Origin: Erysipelotrichaceae bacterium | Lineage (GTDB): Bacteria; Bacillota_I; Bacilli_A; Erysipelotrichales; Erysipelotrichaceae | Reading direction: 5' to 3' | NCBI GenBank assembly: GCA_017432005.1 | Contig: JAFRKA010000016.1 | Location: forward strand, 1-64,000 | Length of the DNA stretch: 64,000 nt | Shown: piece after piece, positions 43,563 through 52,021 of the stretch | Position numbering within the stretch: position 1 is the first letter of the stretch | Layout: every line of letters starts with the position of its first letter | Notes under the pieces: generated by a model | What the model was told of the DNA's origin: nothing | The model's input: the letters and a program-made list of their open reading frames with translations, nothing else | The model's database searches: none | Program-made: the position numbers and the translations under genes

Positions 43563-44672
43563 ATGGAAACAATTTACGAAAAAATAGGATTACAGAGAGT
43601 TGTCAATGCCAGCGGCCGTATGACTTACCTGGGCGTTTCGACTTTGTCAGATGAAGTTGCGAAAGCAGCGGTCGAAGGCGGTCAGAATTATGTCGTCATC
43701 GCTGATCTTATAAATAAAGCCGGAGAGCTGATCTCGACTCATACCGGAGCAGAAGATTCCTGCGTAACCTGCAGTGCTTCCGCCGGTATCGCGATCTCCA
43801 TGGCCGGTCTGATCTCCAAAGGCCAGCGGTCCATCATGAACCGTCTGCCTGATACGACAGGATTAAAGAATGAAGTCATCCTGCAGAAGGGTCATTCCGT
43901 GGAATACGGAGCTCCGATCACCACGATCATGAGACTGGGCGGTGCCGTACCTGTCGAAGTAGGCAATGCGAACCTGGTCTATCCGGAAGAGATCGAAGAA
44001 GCGATCGGTGAAAAGACTGTCGCCTTGCTTTACTGCAAGTCTCATCACTGTGTCCAGAAGGGCATGGTGTCACTGGAAGACATGATCGCGATCGCTCATC
44101 GACATGACCTGCCTCTGGTAGTCGATGCGGCTGCTGAAGAGGATATGCGCAAGTATGTGGCCATGGGTGCCGATCTGGTCATCTACAGCGGTGCCAAGGC
44201 TCTGGAAGCTACGACTTCCGGTTTCATCACCGGTAAAAAAGAATATATCGCCTATTGCAAGAAACAGTATTCAGGTATCGGCAGAGCCATGAAAGTCGGC
44301 AAGGAACAGATCATGGGTCTGATCGCGGCGATGGACCGTTATGACAATATCGATCACGAGGCTCAGGCTGAGGAACATCTGAAGACTGTCAATTATCTGA
44401 ATGAAGAGATCAACAAGATCCCGTACTGCCACGCCTCTTTACTGCAGGATGAAGCAGGAAGGAAGATCTACAGATCGAAGGTCACCTTTGACAAGGAATG
44501 CGGCATGACAGCCACTGAGATAAGCAATAAACTGAAGGAAGGCAACCCCTCCATCCACTGCCGTCCTAATCAGCTGAATCTGGGTGTCATCATGTTCGAT
44601 GTCAGACCACTGGTGAAGGGTGATACTGAACTTATCATTTCCAAACTCAAAGAGGTCATGAAAGGAGCTTAA
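43563..44672 (+). CDS. dgaE: DgaE-type PLP-dependent ammonia lyase
   Basis: 369 residues, SelA/SelA-like aminotransferase fold. The PLP lysine is Lys 212 in YSGAKALEATTSGF, with a preceding Asp in PLVVDAAAEE. NASGRMTYLGVSTLS at the start and SCVTCSASAGIAISMAG are family marks. In Salmonella, DgaE converts D-glucosaminate 6-phosphate to 2-keto-3-deoxygluconate 6-phosphate and ammonia; this homologue (EF_0838 type) probably performs the same kind of elimination on a related amino sugar acid. It follows a terminator hairpin and precedes the two aldolase genes. Confidence 0.88.
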   Translation: METIYEKIGLQRVVNASGRMTYLGVSTLSDEVAKAAVEGGQNYVVIADLINKAGELISTHTGAEDSCVTCSASAGIAISMAGLISKGQRSIMNRLPDTTGLKNEVILQKGHSVEYGAPITTIMRLGGAVPVEVGNANLVYPEEIEEAIGEKTVALLYCKSHHCVQKGMVSLEDMIAIAHRHDLPLVVDAAAEEDMRKYVAMGADLVIYSGAKALEATTSGFITGKKEYIAYCKKQYSGIGRAMKVGKEQIMGLIAAMDRYDNIDHEAQAEEHLKTVNYLNEEINKIPYCHASLLQDEAGRKIYRSKVTFDKECGMTATEISNKLKEGNPSIHCRPNQLNLGVIMFDVRPLVKGDTELIISKLKEVMKGA

Positions 44673-44673
44673 G

Positions 44674-45402
44674 ATGAATTTCTATAATGATCGTGTAATG
44701 CTTAATGTGCTTGGCGGTTCTCTGGAGAACGCCAAAGAAGTCTATGAAGCAGGTGAGAAACATGTACTGGTCGGTGTACTTTCCGCCAATTATCCTAACG
44801 TCGAAGAAGCGGTAAAGGATATGCAGAAGTATAATGAAGTGCTGGAAGGCAATCTGTCTGTCGGTCTGGGCGGAGGCAATCCGATGCAGTGGAAAGCTGT
44901 CGGTGATATCGCCAAACAGATCAAATGTAATCACTACAATCAGACGTTTACAGCTGTCGCCTATACCAGAGCCAATGTCGGCAATGATGAAGCGATCGTC
45001 AACTGTATGATGGCTCCGTGCGGTGAACCCGGCAAGATCAACATCTGTACCGGTCCTTTAAGCAAGGATGCCAAGAATCCGGCACTCGTCGATGTCGACA
45101 CAGCCATAGCTCTGGCTAAGGACATGGGTGCCTCTTCGATCAAGTTCTTCCCGATGCACGGTCTTGCCTGCAAGGAAGAGCTCAAGGCTCTGGCCAAGGC
45201 CTGTGCCGAGAATGATTTCATGCTGGAACCGACCGGTGGTATCGATCTGGAGAACTTTGAAGAGATCGTTGAGATCATCGTCGATGCCGGCGTGAAGAGA
45301 TTCATTCCGCACGTCTATTCTTCGATCATCGACAAAGAGACAGGCAATACGAGACCTGAAGATGTAAAGGCTCTGTTAGATATCATTAAGAAGCACGTCT
45401 AA
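44674..45402 (+). CDS. dgaF: DgaF-type 2-keto-3-deoxygluconate-6-phosphate aldolase
   Basis: 242 residues, ATG behind AAAGGAG. This family (EF_0839 type) splits 2-keto-3-deoxy-6-phosphogluconate to pyruvate and glyceraldehyde 3-phosphate. Visible features are VMLNVLGGSLENAKEVYEAG at the start, VGLGGGNPMQWKAVGDIA, the likely active lysine in SSIKFFPMHG and the barrel-closing EPTGGIDLENFEEIV. It follows the DgaE gene without a gap and its stop overlaps the start of the next aldolase (TAATG). Having both this and the Eda-type aldolase is unusual. Confidence 0.88.
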   Translation: MNFYNDRVMLNVLGGSLENAKEVYEAGEKHVLVGVLSANYPNVEEAVKDMQKYNEVLEGNLSVGLGGGNPMQWKAVGDIAKQIKCNHYNQTFTAVAYTRANVGNDEAIVNCMMAPCGEPGKINICTGPLSKDAKNPALVDVDTAIALAKDMGASSIKFFPMHGLACKEELKALAKACAENDFMLEPTGGIDLENFEEIVEIIVDAGVKRFIPHVYSSIIDKETGNTRPEDVKALLDIIKKHV

Positions 45403-46037
45403 TGTTTGAACAGCTCAGACAGACCGGTATAATCCCGGTCGTCAGTATCAATGATGCGGATAAGGCTGTACCGCTGGCTAAGGCACTCTACGAAGGCGGA
45501 CTTCACTGTATCGAAGTGACCTTCAGGACCAAAGCAGCAGCTGCTTCGATCAGAAAGATCAGAGAGAACTGTCCCGACATGTATATCCTGGCCGGAACGG
45601 TCCTTTCTCCTGAACAGGCCGATGAGGCCATGACTGCCGGAGCATCGCTGATCGTCGCTCCCGGTCTCAACCCCAAAGTTGCGAAGCACTGCAGTGAGAT
45701 GAATTATCCGTACATACCGGGCATCTGTACAGCCAGTGAGATAGAACAGGCTATGGACCTGGGTCTTAGGACTGTGAAATTCTTTCCGGCTGAAGCTTCA
45801 GGCGGAGTTAAGATGCTGGAAGCATTACATGCGCCATACAGAGATATCATGTTCATGCCGACCGGCGGGATAAGTTATGAGACAGCAGGAGAATATCTGG
45901 AAAAGGATTATATCCTGTGTATCGGTGGATCCTGGATCGCCAAGAGCGAGATGATCGACAAGGAACAGTTCGAACATATCGGAATGGCTGCAAAACAGGC
46001 AGCTGAACTGGTACGTTCAATCAGAATAAAGGAATAA
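45402..46037 (+). CDS. eda: KDPG / 4-hydroxy-2-oxoglutarate aldolase, Eda type
   Basis: 211 residues, a classical class I aldolase. It has the base-containing strand CIEVTFRTKAAAASI, the AGTVLSPEQADEAM loop, APGLNPKVAKHC and the Schiff-base lysine in TVKFFPAEASGG. It would split 2-keto-3-deoxy-6-phosphogluconate or a 4-hydroxy-2-oxo acid. The start overlaps the DgaF stop by one base. Since the DgaF gene should already provide this activity, Eda may accept a stereoisomer or a different carbon chain made in the same pathway. It is the last gene of the operon. Confidence 0.93.
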   Translation: MFEQLRQTGIIPVVSINDADKAVPLAKALYEGGLHCIEVTFRTKAAAASIRKIRENCPDMYILAGTVLSPEQADEAMTAGASLIVAPGLNPKVAKHCSEMNYPYIPGICTASEIEQAMDLGLRTVKFFPAEASGGVKMLEALHAPYRDIMFMPTGGISYETAGEYLEKDYILCIGGSWIAKSEMIDKEQFEHIGMAAKQAAELVRSIRIKE

Positions 46038-46060
46038 AGGAGGCTTATGTGAGCCTCCTT
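46037..46060 (+). terminator. Hairpin at the end of the catabolic operon
   Basis: Nine-base perfect stem AAGGAGGCT / AGCCTCCTT, starting at the last base of the eda stop codon. The T tract is poor. The 5' arm is a full Shine-Dalgarno sequence and the loop contains ATG-TGA, so a translation-related role is also possible. Confidence 0.6.
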
Positions 46061-46071
46061 CGATAAAAATT

Positions 46072-46710
46072 ATGATAAAAGCAATCCTGTTCGATTTTGA
46101 TGATACATTGGGAAACAGAGAATATGCGGCTTACAATCTCTATCGTGATCTGCTGAAGCCGTATTTTTCTGATGAGTTGCTGCTGGAAGCAGCGATCCAG
46201 GATACACTGGTCGCTGAACAGTACGGCAACTGCAATAAAGCCAATGTCCAGAAACAGATCGAAGAAAGATACAAAGTAAAATTCGATTTCGATCTGAAAG
46301 ACATCTGGGACAAACTGATCGGAAAATACCATCTGGCTTTTGATGATACGGTAGAGACATTGGAGTATCTGAAAAAGAAATATCTGCTCGGTGTCATCAC
46401 GAACGGTTTTATTACGACTCAGCATGAAAAACTTGATTCTGCCGGGATCACGCAATATTTCGATATGATCCTCACTTCAGAGGAAGCAGGTGTCACGAAA
46501 CCTGATCCTGCCATCTTCCGATGTGCAGCTGAAAGGATGGGCGTCAGACTCGATGAATGCGTCTATGTCGGAGATGTCTTCAGCAATGATATCTATGGAG
46601 CACTCAAAGCGGGCATGGATGCCGTCTGGATCTGGAAAAGAGGAGACAGACAGTGCCGCTATGATGTCAAAAAGATTGGAACACTTTCCGAGCTGATGAA
46701 GATGTATTAA
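46072..46710 (+). CDS. HAD-superfamily hydrolase, subfamily IA
   Basis: 212 residues. Motif I LFDFDDTLGN (Asp 8, Asp 10), motif II GVITNGF, motif III in VTKPDPAIF and motif IV VYVGDVFSNDIYGA are all present, with a helical C1 cap as in YjjG- or Gph-like phosphatases. It should remove phosphate from a small metabolite in the cytoplasm. No ribosome site stands at normal distance; AAGGAGG lies 28 bases upstream inside the hairpin. It may be co-transcribed with the operon by read-through. Confidence 0.9.
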   Translation: MIKAILFDFDDTLGNREYAAYNLYRDLLKPYFSDELLLEAAIQDTLVAEQYGNCNKANVQKQIEERYKVKFDFDLKDIWDKLIGKYHLAFDDTVETLEYLKKKYLLGVITNGFITTQHEKLDSAGITQYFDMILTSEEAGVTKPDPAIFRCAAERMGVRLDECVYVGDVFSNDIYGALKAGMDAVWIWKRGDRQCRYDVKKIGTLSELMKMY

Positions 46711-46719
46711 AAGGTATTA

Positions 46720-48312
46720 TCAGTTCTGATATACACAATGGCCGCCGAGATAGGTGGCTTTTATTTTTATTTCGTGAAGTCTCTTCGGTTCAGTTTCAAA
46801 CGGATCTGCATCCAGGATGACGAAATCAGCCAGATAGTTCTCTTTAATCATTCCCTTATAGCCTTCTTCAAAGCTGCCGATAGCTGAACACTTCGTGAAG
46901 GAGTCGATCGCTTCCTTTACGGTAAAAGCTTCATCAGGAAGATAAGGTCCTGTTCCATCCAGCGATGTCCTGGTCACGGCGCACTCGATACCTTTCATGA
47001 CATCAGGGATCTCGACTGGTGCATCAGAACCGTTGGAGACAGTTACACCGTTTTTCATCAGGGTCTTCCAGCTGTAGCTGGTCGAAGCAAGTTTCTTGCC
47101 CACACGGGCTTCAACGATGTGATTGTCATAATCCAGGAAGACCGACTGGGCATAGACGTGAAGTTTGAGTTCAGCGATCTTCTTGAGCTGATCCGGTCTT
47201 GAGATCTGACAGTGGACGATACCGTGACGGTGATCTTCTCGCGGATGTTCCTTTAAAGCCAGCTCGATGGCATTGAGGACCTGATCGAGACATTTGTCAC
47301 CGATGGCATGAACTGCTACCGGCATATTATGACTGTTCGCATAAGCGACCATGGCGTTCATCTGTTCATCGCTGAACAGACAGAATCCGCAGGTATCAGG
47401 ATCATCATTATACGGGATGGAAAGATTGGCACTTCTCGAACCCAGTGATCCGTCTCCCAGCATCTTCAAAGGCCCGATCTTGAACATCAGATCGCCAACG
47501 CCTGTCACATTGCCGGCTTTGACGAAGCGGTCAAGTTCATTCAGGTCAGTGAAGTTGGACTGTTCATAGACTCTGACCGTAAGTTCACCACTGGCGATCA
47601 TTTCTTTATAGGCATCGTTGATGACTTCAAACGGGAGTTGTCTGAAAGAGGAATAGTCGTCGCTTTGAGATGAAGTTATACCAAAGCTGTTCAGGAAAGC
47701 TGAAGAGCTTTTGATCATCTGTTTTATTTCATCTTTGGATGGGGCAGGGATATAGCCTTCGATCATGTCGATGGCGTTGTCATATAAAAGACCGTTCTCA
47801 TAATCGATGGCTCCGCCCAGCGGGGCAGGTGTATCTTCTTCGACATGAGTAAGTTTCAGAGCCAGAGAATTCAACACGGCACAATGTCCGCAGGCTCTGG
47901 TCAGGATGACCGGATTATCCGCAAACAATTTATCAAGATCATGCTTACTGGGCATCCTTTTTACATCAGTGAAATAATCCTGGTTCCAGCCTCTGCCTTT
48001 GATCCACTGACCTTCAGTGATGTTTTTTTCGTTTTTGAATCCCTTCAAATATTCCAGCATGCCTTCCAGAGAATCGGAATGCTCATCCAGCTTGGCGACA
48101 TTGAGCGCATTGCCCAGACCGATCAGATGCATATGGGAATCATTGAATCCGGCACAGACGAATTTCTGTTCAAGGTCGACTTTCTCATCGTATTCATCCT
48201 TAAGCAGTTCTTCGTTTGTTCCGACCTTAATGAAACGGTCACCTTCAGTGATGAATGCTTCAACCGATCCTTCACCGGTATAGATCTTTCCATTGTAATA
48301 CAGTGTTTTCAT
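46720..48312 (-). CDS. YtcJ-like metal-dependent amidohydrolase
   Basis: 530 residues, start behind GGCAGGACAAAG. The amidohydrolase-3 pattern is clear: N-terminal beta-sandwich (YNGKIYTGEGSVEAF), HxH metal site in GFNDSHMHLIGLGNAL, a central GWNQDYF, VAVHAIGDKCLDQVL with a metal histidine, HRHGIVHCQI, and the final aspartate in VSNGSDAPVEIPD. Members hydrolyse N-acyl or formamide-like bonds; exact substrates are rarely known. It lacks a signal peptide and is probably monocistronic. It is unlike the amidohydrolase at 39924, which belongs to the dihydroorotase-like group. Confidence 0.9.
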   Translation of the reverse strand: MKTLYYNGKIYTGEGSVEAFITEGDRFIKVGTNEELLKDEYDEKVDLEQKFVCAGFNDSHMHLIGLGNALNVAKLDEHSDSLEGMLEYLKGFKNEKNITEGQWIKGRGWNQDYFTDVKRMPSKHDLDKLFADNPVILTRACGHCAVLNSLALKLTHVEEDTPAPLGGAIDYENGLLYDNAIDMIEGYIPAPSKDEIKQMIKSSSAFLNSFGITSSQSDDYSSFRQLPFEVINDAYKEMIASGELTVRVYEQSNFTDLNELDRFVKAGNVTGVGDLMFKIGPLKMLGDGSLGSRSANLSIPYNDDPDTCGFCLFSDEQMNAMVAYANSHNMPVAVHAIGDKCLDQVLNAIELALKEHPREDHRHGIVHCQISRPDQLKKIAELKLHVYAQSVFLDYDNHIVEARVGKKLASTSYSWKTLMKNGVTVSNGSDAPVEIPDVMKGIECAVTRTSLDGTGPYLPDEAFTVKEAIDSFTKCSAIGSFEEGYKGMIKENYLADFVILDADPFETEPKRLHEIKIKATYLGGHCVYQN

Positions 48313-48434
48313 AGCTTTGTCCTGCCTTCAGGATTATTATATCCAAAATCACTGAACGGACCTAAAGCGACGATCTCCTGTTGTATCATAGAGTTATAAA
48401 GAGAATAAGAGATAATAGCCAGGAGGACCGATTT

Positions 48435-49085
48435 ATGCTTCGTTACCGGAAAGAGAAAGAAGAGATCGTCAGCCGTTTTCTGCGTCTTTATGACGCCGGC
48501 ATGATCAATATGTTTGAAGGAAACATCTCAATGAGGATGGATGACTGTGTACTGATCACCCCGTCACAGATGGAGAAGGATCAGATCACGGCCGAAGATG
48601 TCGTTGAGATCGATATGGAAGGAAGCAGACTGAATGATAACGGAAGATCTCCATCTTCGGAATACCGGATGCATCTGGCTATCTACAGACTGCGCGATGA
48701 TCTGAAAGCTGTTGTCCATACTCACTCACCATACGCAACGGCCTATGCGGTAGCCGGTATACCGATCAGCGTCAGTATGGCTGAGACCTATATGTTTTTT
48801 GGCGGTGAGATCCCGGTATGTTCATATGGTGCTCCGGGAACTGATGACATTAGTGCTGATTTCAGAAAATACTTCATCGATGAAGATAAAGACTCCGTAC
48901 TGGTCGGAAACCATGGAGCCGTATCCAGCGCCAGAACGCTGCAGGAAGCTTTCAGCAAAACGGAAGCGATCGAAAAACTGGCGATGATCGACAGTGAAGT
49001 AAGAAAACTGGGAAGCGAGAGAAGATTCACGGAAGCAGAAAAAGAAACACTGCTGAAGTTCTACAGAGAAAGAAAGGACAGGTAA
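48435..49085 (+). CDS. Class II aldolase/adducin-family protein
   Basis: ATG 48435 behind GGAGG gives 216 residues. The zinc ligands are in [13 protein letters not shown] (two histidines) and [12 protein letters not shown], with the catalytic acid in SSEYRMHL. The family includes L-fuculose-phosphate aldolase, 5-deoxyribulose-1-phosphate aldolase and MtnB dehydratase. Because mtnA follows at once, the likely substrate is 5-deoxyribulose 1-phosphate or 5-methylthioribulose 1-phosphate, giving dihydroxyacetone phosphate and an aldehyde. I cannot choose between aldolase and dehydratase from sequence alone. Confidence 0.88.
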   Translation: MLRYRKEKEEIVSRFLRLYDAGMINMFEGNISMRMDDCVLITPSQMEKDQITAEDVVEIDMEGSRLNDNGRSPSSEYRMHLAIYRLRDDLKAVVHTHSPYATAYAVAGIPISVSMAETYMFFGGEIPVCSYGAPGTDDISADFRKYFIDEDKDSVLVGNHGAVSSARTLQEAFSKTEAIEKLAMIDSEVRKLGSERRFTEAEKETLLKFYRERKDR

Positions 49086-49089
49086 GGAT

Positions 49090-50163
49090 ATGAAAGCGAC
49101 ATATGAAGACAGGATGGGCGGAAGTGTCCACCTTTCGGAAGATGAAAGAAGTGTGATCATCCTCGATCAGACTGAACTGCCTAACAGGACTATCTATCTT
49201 GATCTTGATACAGCTGAGAAGATCTATGATGCGATCAAAAGACTGGCGGTGCGCGGAGCACCGGCCATCGGTATCTGTGCTGCCTACGGTATCTATATCC
49301 TGGCCAGACAGCTGGAGAACGAACCGTATGCATCTTTTAAAGAGAAACTGACAGAGAAAGGTGATTACCTGATCTCTTCACGTCCGACGGCCGTCAATCT
49401 CAGCTGGGCGGTGAAGAGGATGCTGAAGATCGTGGAAGACAATGATGACGTTAAAAAGATCATCAATCTGCTTCATGATGAAAGTATCGCCATCCACAAC
49501 GAAGATATCGAGATGTGCTATCGCGTATCAGAATATGGTCTGTCCTTACTGAAACCGGGAGACGGTATCCTTACTCACTGCAACACCGGACCATTAGCAA
49601 CTTCCAAATACGGAACAGCAATCGGACCGGCGCTCTTAGGCAAGGAAAGAGGGATCGACTTCCATGTCTATGCGGACGAGACCAGACCGTTATTACAGGG
49701 TGCCAGACTCACCTCATACGAACTGCATAAAGCCGGTGTCGATGTGACACTTATCTGTGACAACATGGCATCACAGGTCATGAAGAACGGCTGGGTACAG
49801 GCCTGCTTCGTCGGCTGTGACCGTATCGCTGCCAATGGTGATGTCGCCAACAAGATCGGTACTTCCGGTGTGGCGATCCTGGCTAAGCATTACGGCATCC
49901 CTGTCTATTCCTGCGGACCGACCTCTACAATCGACACGAACTGTCCGACTGGTTCAGATATCAAGATCGAACTTAGAGATCCGGAAGAGATCAGAACGAT
50001 GTGGTATAAAGAACCGATGGCTCCGGAAGGTGTTAAATGTTATAACCCGTCTTTCGATGTCACGGATCATGAACTGCTTACCGGCATCATCACTGATCAG
50101 GGTATCGTCTATCCGCCGTTCGATGTGAATCTGAAGAAACTGTTTGAAAACAGAAAAGATTGA
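49090..50163 (+). CDS. mtnA: S-methyl-5-thioribose-1-phosphate isomerase (MtnA)
   Basis: 357 residues, the family's usual size. It has [15 protein letters not shown], the catalytic cysteine 164 in [17 protein letters not shown], and the catalytic aspartate 244 in [18 protein letters not shown]. The enzyme isomerises 5-methylthioribose 1-phosphate (and 5-deoxyribose 1-phosphate) to the ribulose form. It follows the class II aldolase by four bases, forming a salvage pair for SAM by-products. The kinase (mtnK) that would feed it is not in this window. Confidence 0.94.
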   Translation: MKATYEDRMGGSVHLSEDERSVIILDQTELPNRTIYLDLDTAEKIYDAIKRLAVRGAPAIGICAAYGIYILARQLENEPYASFKEKLTEKGDYLISSRPTAVNLSWAVKRMLKIVEDNDDVKKIINLLHDESIAIHNEDIEMCYRVSEYGLSLLKPGDGILTHCNTGPLATSKYGTAIGPALLGKERGIDFHVYADETRPLLQGARLTSYELHKAGVDVTLICDNMASQVMKNGWVQACFVGCDRIAANGDVANKIGTSGVAILAKHYGIPVYSCGPTSTIDTNCPTGSDIKIELRDPEEIRTMWYKEPMAPEGVKCYNPSFDVTDHELLTGIITDQGIVYPPFDVNLKKLFENRKD

Positions 50164-50179
50164 AAACGAGTGTAACAAT

Positions 50180-50935
50180 ATGAAGGTCGCCATCATTACC
50201 GGAGGCGGCTCCGGACTCGGAGCCGTTTATCTCAAAACAATCAGAAAAAGATATCCTGAACTTGATGAATACTGGATCATCGATATCCAGGAAGACAAGA
50301 TGAAAGAAGTTTCAGGAAACGATCCTAAGATCAGGCCTGTTTTAATGAATCTTTCAGAAGATGATTCTTATGTTTATCTGAATAAGCTGCTTGAAGATAA
50401 TAACGCTGACATCCGCATCCTGATAAACAATGCCGGTGTTGAGACCGTCGCTTCCTTTGAGGAGGCACCGGAAAGAAAACTCGTCAATACCGTAAGAGTA
50501 AATTCCGAAGCCGTGATGCGGATCGATAAAACGTGTATCCCTTTTATGCGTGAGGGAAGTTCCATCATCCATACTGCTTCGATCTATGCCTTCTCTCCCG
50601 TACCGGGTGATGCCGTCTATGCAGCATCCAAAGCTTTTGTGAGATCGCTGTCTCTGGCTTTACACGAAGAGCTCAAGGAAAAAGGGATCAATGTTATGGT
50701 ACTTTCCCCGGGTGGTATGAATACCGCGATGGATCGCAGCGACTTACGAAAAAAGAGTCTGCTTTCCATGCCTTTCCTAGACATGGAGAAAGTTGCCAAC
50801 GGTGCACTTGATCAGGCGGAAAAAGGCAAGGCTTCCTATGTGCCAACTCTGTATTATCGTCTGTATACGCTTTTCTGTAAACTGTTTCCTTCTTCCTTTA
50901 CTGCCAGGATCATCGGAAGCAATTATAAGAAATAG
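50180..50935 (+). CDS. Short-chain dehydrogenase/reductase (SDR)
   Basis: 251 residues from ATG 50180, 16 bases after mtnA. The nucleotide loop is TGGGSGLG, followed by the NNAG motif and the catalytic Tyr-Lys in VYAASKAF with a serine in TASIYAF. The C-terminus is hydrophobic and basic (YRLYTLFCKLFPSSF). It is cytoplasmic and oxidises or reduces an alcohol/carbonyl pair with NAD(P). Position after mtnA hints that it may reduce the aldehyde released in the salvage route, but that is inference. Confidence 0.9.
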   Translation: MKVAIITGGGSGLGAVYLKTIRKRYPELDEYWIIDIQEDKMKEVSGNDPKIRPVLMNLSEDDSYVYLNKLLEDNNADIRILINNAGVETVASFEEAPERKLVNTVRVNSEAVMRIDKTCIPFMREGSSIIHTASIYAFSPVPGDAVYAASKAFVRSLSLALHEELKEKGINVMVLSPGGMNTAMDRSDLRKKSLLSMPFLDMEKVANGALDQAEKGKASYVPTLYYRLYTLFCKLFPSSFTARIIGSNYKK

Positions 50936-50950
50936 AAAGGGTTTTAAGAT

Positions 50951-51490
50951 ATGGGTGCAGATATTAAGGAAAAGACACCTGTCAGAAAGATCATGATCCT
51001 CAACGGTGCCGGAAAGAAAGACGGAAAGACGGCTGAAATGATCAGTGCCTTTTCCAGGGCAGCTGAAGCCAACGGCAATGAGATAAAGGAATTCCAACTC
51101 ATCGATATGAACATCCGTGACTGTCTGGACTGTCAGGAGTGTTCAAAGAAAGAACCAGGAAGCAGGAATCCCTGTATCCAGGAAGATGACATGACGAAGA
51201 TCTATGAAGCCTTCTTTGAAGCCGATGTGATAGTCTTTGCTTCACCGGTCTATTTCTGGACCTTGTCCGGGATCCTGAAGACCGCCGTCGATCGTCTCTA
51301 CGCGGTTTTCCGCAACAACTATGAAGTCAGACCTAAAGAATGTGTCCTGCTGATGAGTTCAGGAGGATCGGATCTGAAACTGACGTCAGAGTGGTATCAC
51401 GGTTTTGAATACTGGATGGACTGGAAAAGTATCGGTGAAGCCATCAACGATGTTTCGCTGGCTGCCCAGATCGGTTCCATGATCAGGTGA
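50951..51490 (+). CDS. Flavodoxin-like NAD(P)H-dependent FMN reductase
   Basis: 179 residues, ATG behind AAAGGG. The FMN phosphate loop is ILNGAGKKDGKTAEMI, and a cysteine pair (CLDCQECSKK, then C before IQEDD) resembles iron-sulfur flavoproteins of anaerobes, though spacing for a full 4Fe-4S site is not certain. IVFASPVYFWTLSGILKTAVDR is the second flavin-binding segment. It likely moves electrons to or from quinones or metals. It is the last gene of the aldolase-mtnA-SDR run and is followed by a terminator. Confidence 0.88.
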   Translation: MGADIKEKTPVRKIMILNGAGKKDGKTAEMISAFSRAAEANGNEIKEFQLIDMNIRDCLDCQECSKKEPGSRNPCIQEDDMTKIYEAFFEADVIVFASPVYFWTLSGILKTAVDRLYAVFRNNYEVRPKECVLLMSSGGSDLKLTSEWYHGFEYWMDWKSIGEAINDVSLAAQIGSMIR

Positions 51491-51502
51491 TGTTAATAAA
51501 GT

Positions 51503-51534
51503 AAAACAGGGTTTATATTCAGACCCTGTTTTTA
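51503..51534. terminator. Terminator shared by the flavoprotein gene and the surface-protein remnant
   Basis: AAAACAGGGT / ACCCTGTTTT around a ten-base loop, with Ts on the plus side and A/T on the minus side. A weaker copy (AAAACAGGG / CCCCGTTTT, 51923-51957) lies on the other side of the remnant. Confidence 0.85.
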
Positions 51535-51541
51535 TATATCT

Positions 51542-51853
51542 TCAGTTTATTCCGGTGACCGGCAGAGAATAAGATTCCTGTTTCTTTTCAACAATAGATG
51601 AAGTAGAACAGCTTCCGTCTGTAAAGAATACTTTCATGGTGTGTGATCCTGCAGATAGTTTGTTCAGATAGGAAGAGTCAAGCGTAATGATGAGATTGCC
51701 TTTTTTGACTTTGTATGATCTGATCTCTTTGTCATCTATTTCGACTTTGACGAATCTGTCATATGTCTTATAGTCATTTACAGTTTTTCGGAAAACAAAA
51801 TCAAGTGAGCCTTTATTTTTCAGGATGAAACATGACGCTAAGAATAATAACAG
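51542..51853 (-). pseudogene. 3' remnant of an LPxTG-type surface protein
   Basis: An open frame of 103 codons with no start codon until near its end, bounded upstream by TAA. The product has a repeat-like domain common before cell-wall anchors in Firmicute surface proteins (YDRFVKVEIDDKEIRSYKV, GNLIITLDSSYLNKLSAG, SHTMKVFFTDGS) and stops straight after LPVTGIN, without the membrane helix and basic tail a sortase substrate needs. The frame's first residues (LLLFLASC) look like part of a lipobox or helix but have no initiator. I read it as a decayed fragment of a larger gene. It lies at the edge of an AT-rich stretch. Confidence 0.6.
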
Positions 51854-51964
51854 TTAATAGAAAAAAATTATGAATGGTTAAGAATTATAAACTGTGGTTC
51901 TTGTTATGCTGTTAAAAGGATTAAAACAGGGATTTTCATCCAAATAAACCCCGTTTTCAGCTTC

Positions 51965-51994
51965 TTGACCGACCCTTTTTACGAGATGTATTAT
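51965..51994 (+). promoter_or_regulatory. Promoter of the secreted beta-helix protein gene
   Basis: TTGACC (51965-51970), 18 bases, TATTAT (51989-51994), 28 bases before ATG 52022. The 51854-52021 stretch is otherwise AT-rich with no gene, apart from the imperfect hairpin at 51923-51957. Confidence 0.55.
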
Positions 51995-52021
51995 TAAAGA
52001 AACCGAAGGGGATAATAACAT

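Noticed and set aside
51542-51853. Intact small lipoprotein starting LLLFLASC
   Set aside because: The frame has no ATG, GTG or TTG at its beginning and follows a stop codon directly; the domain is typical of the end of a larger surface protein.
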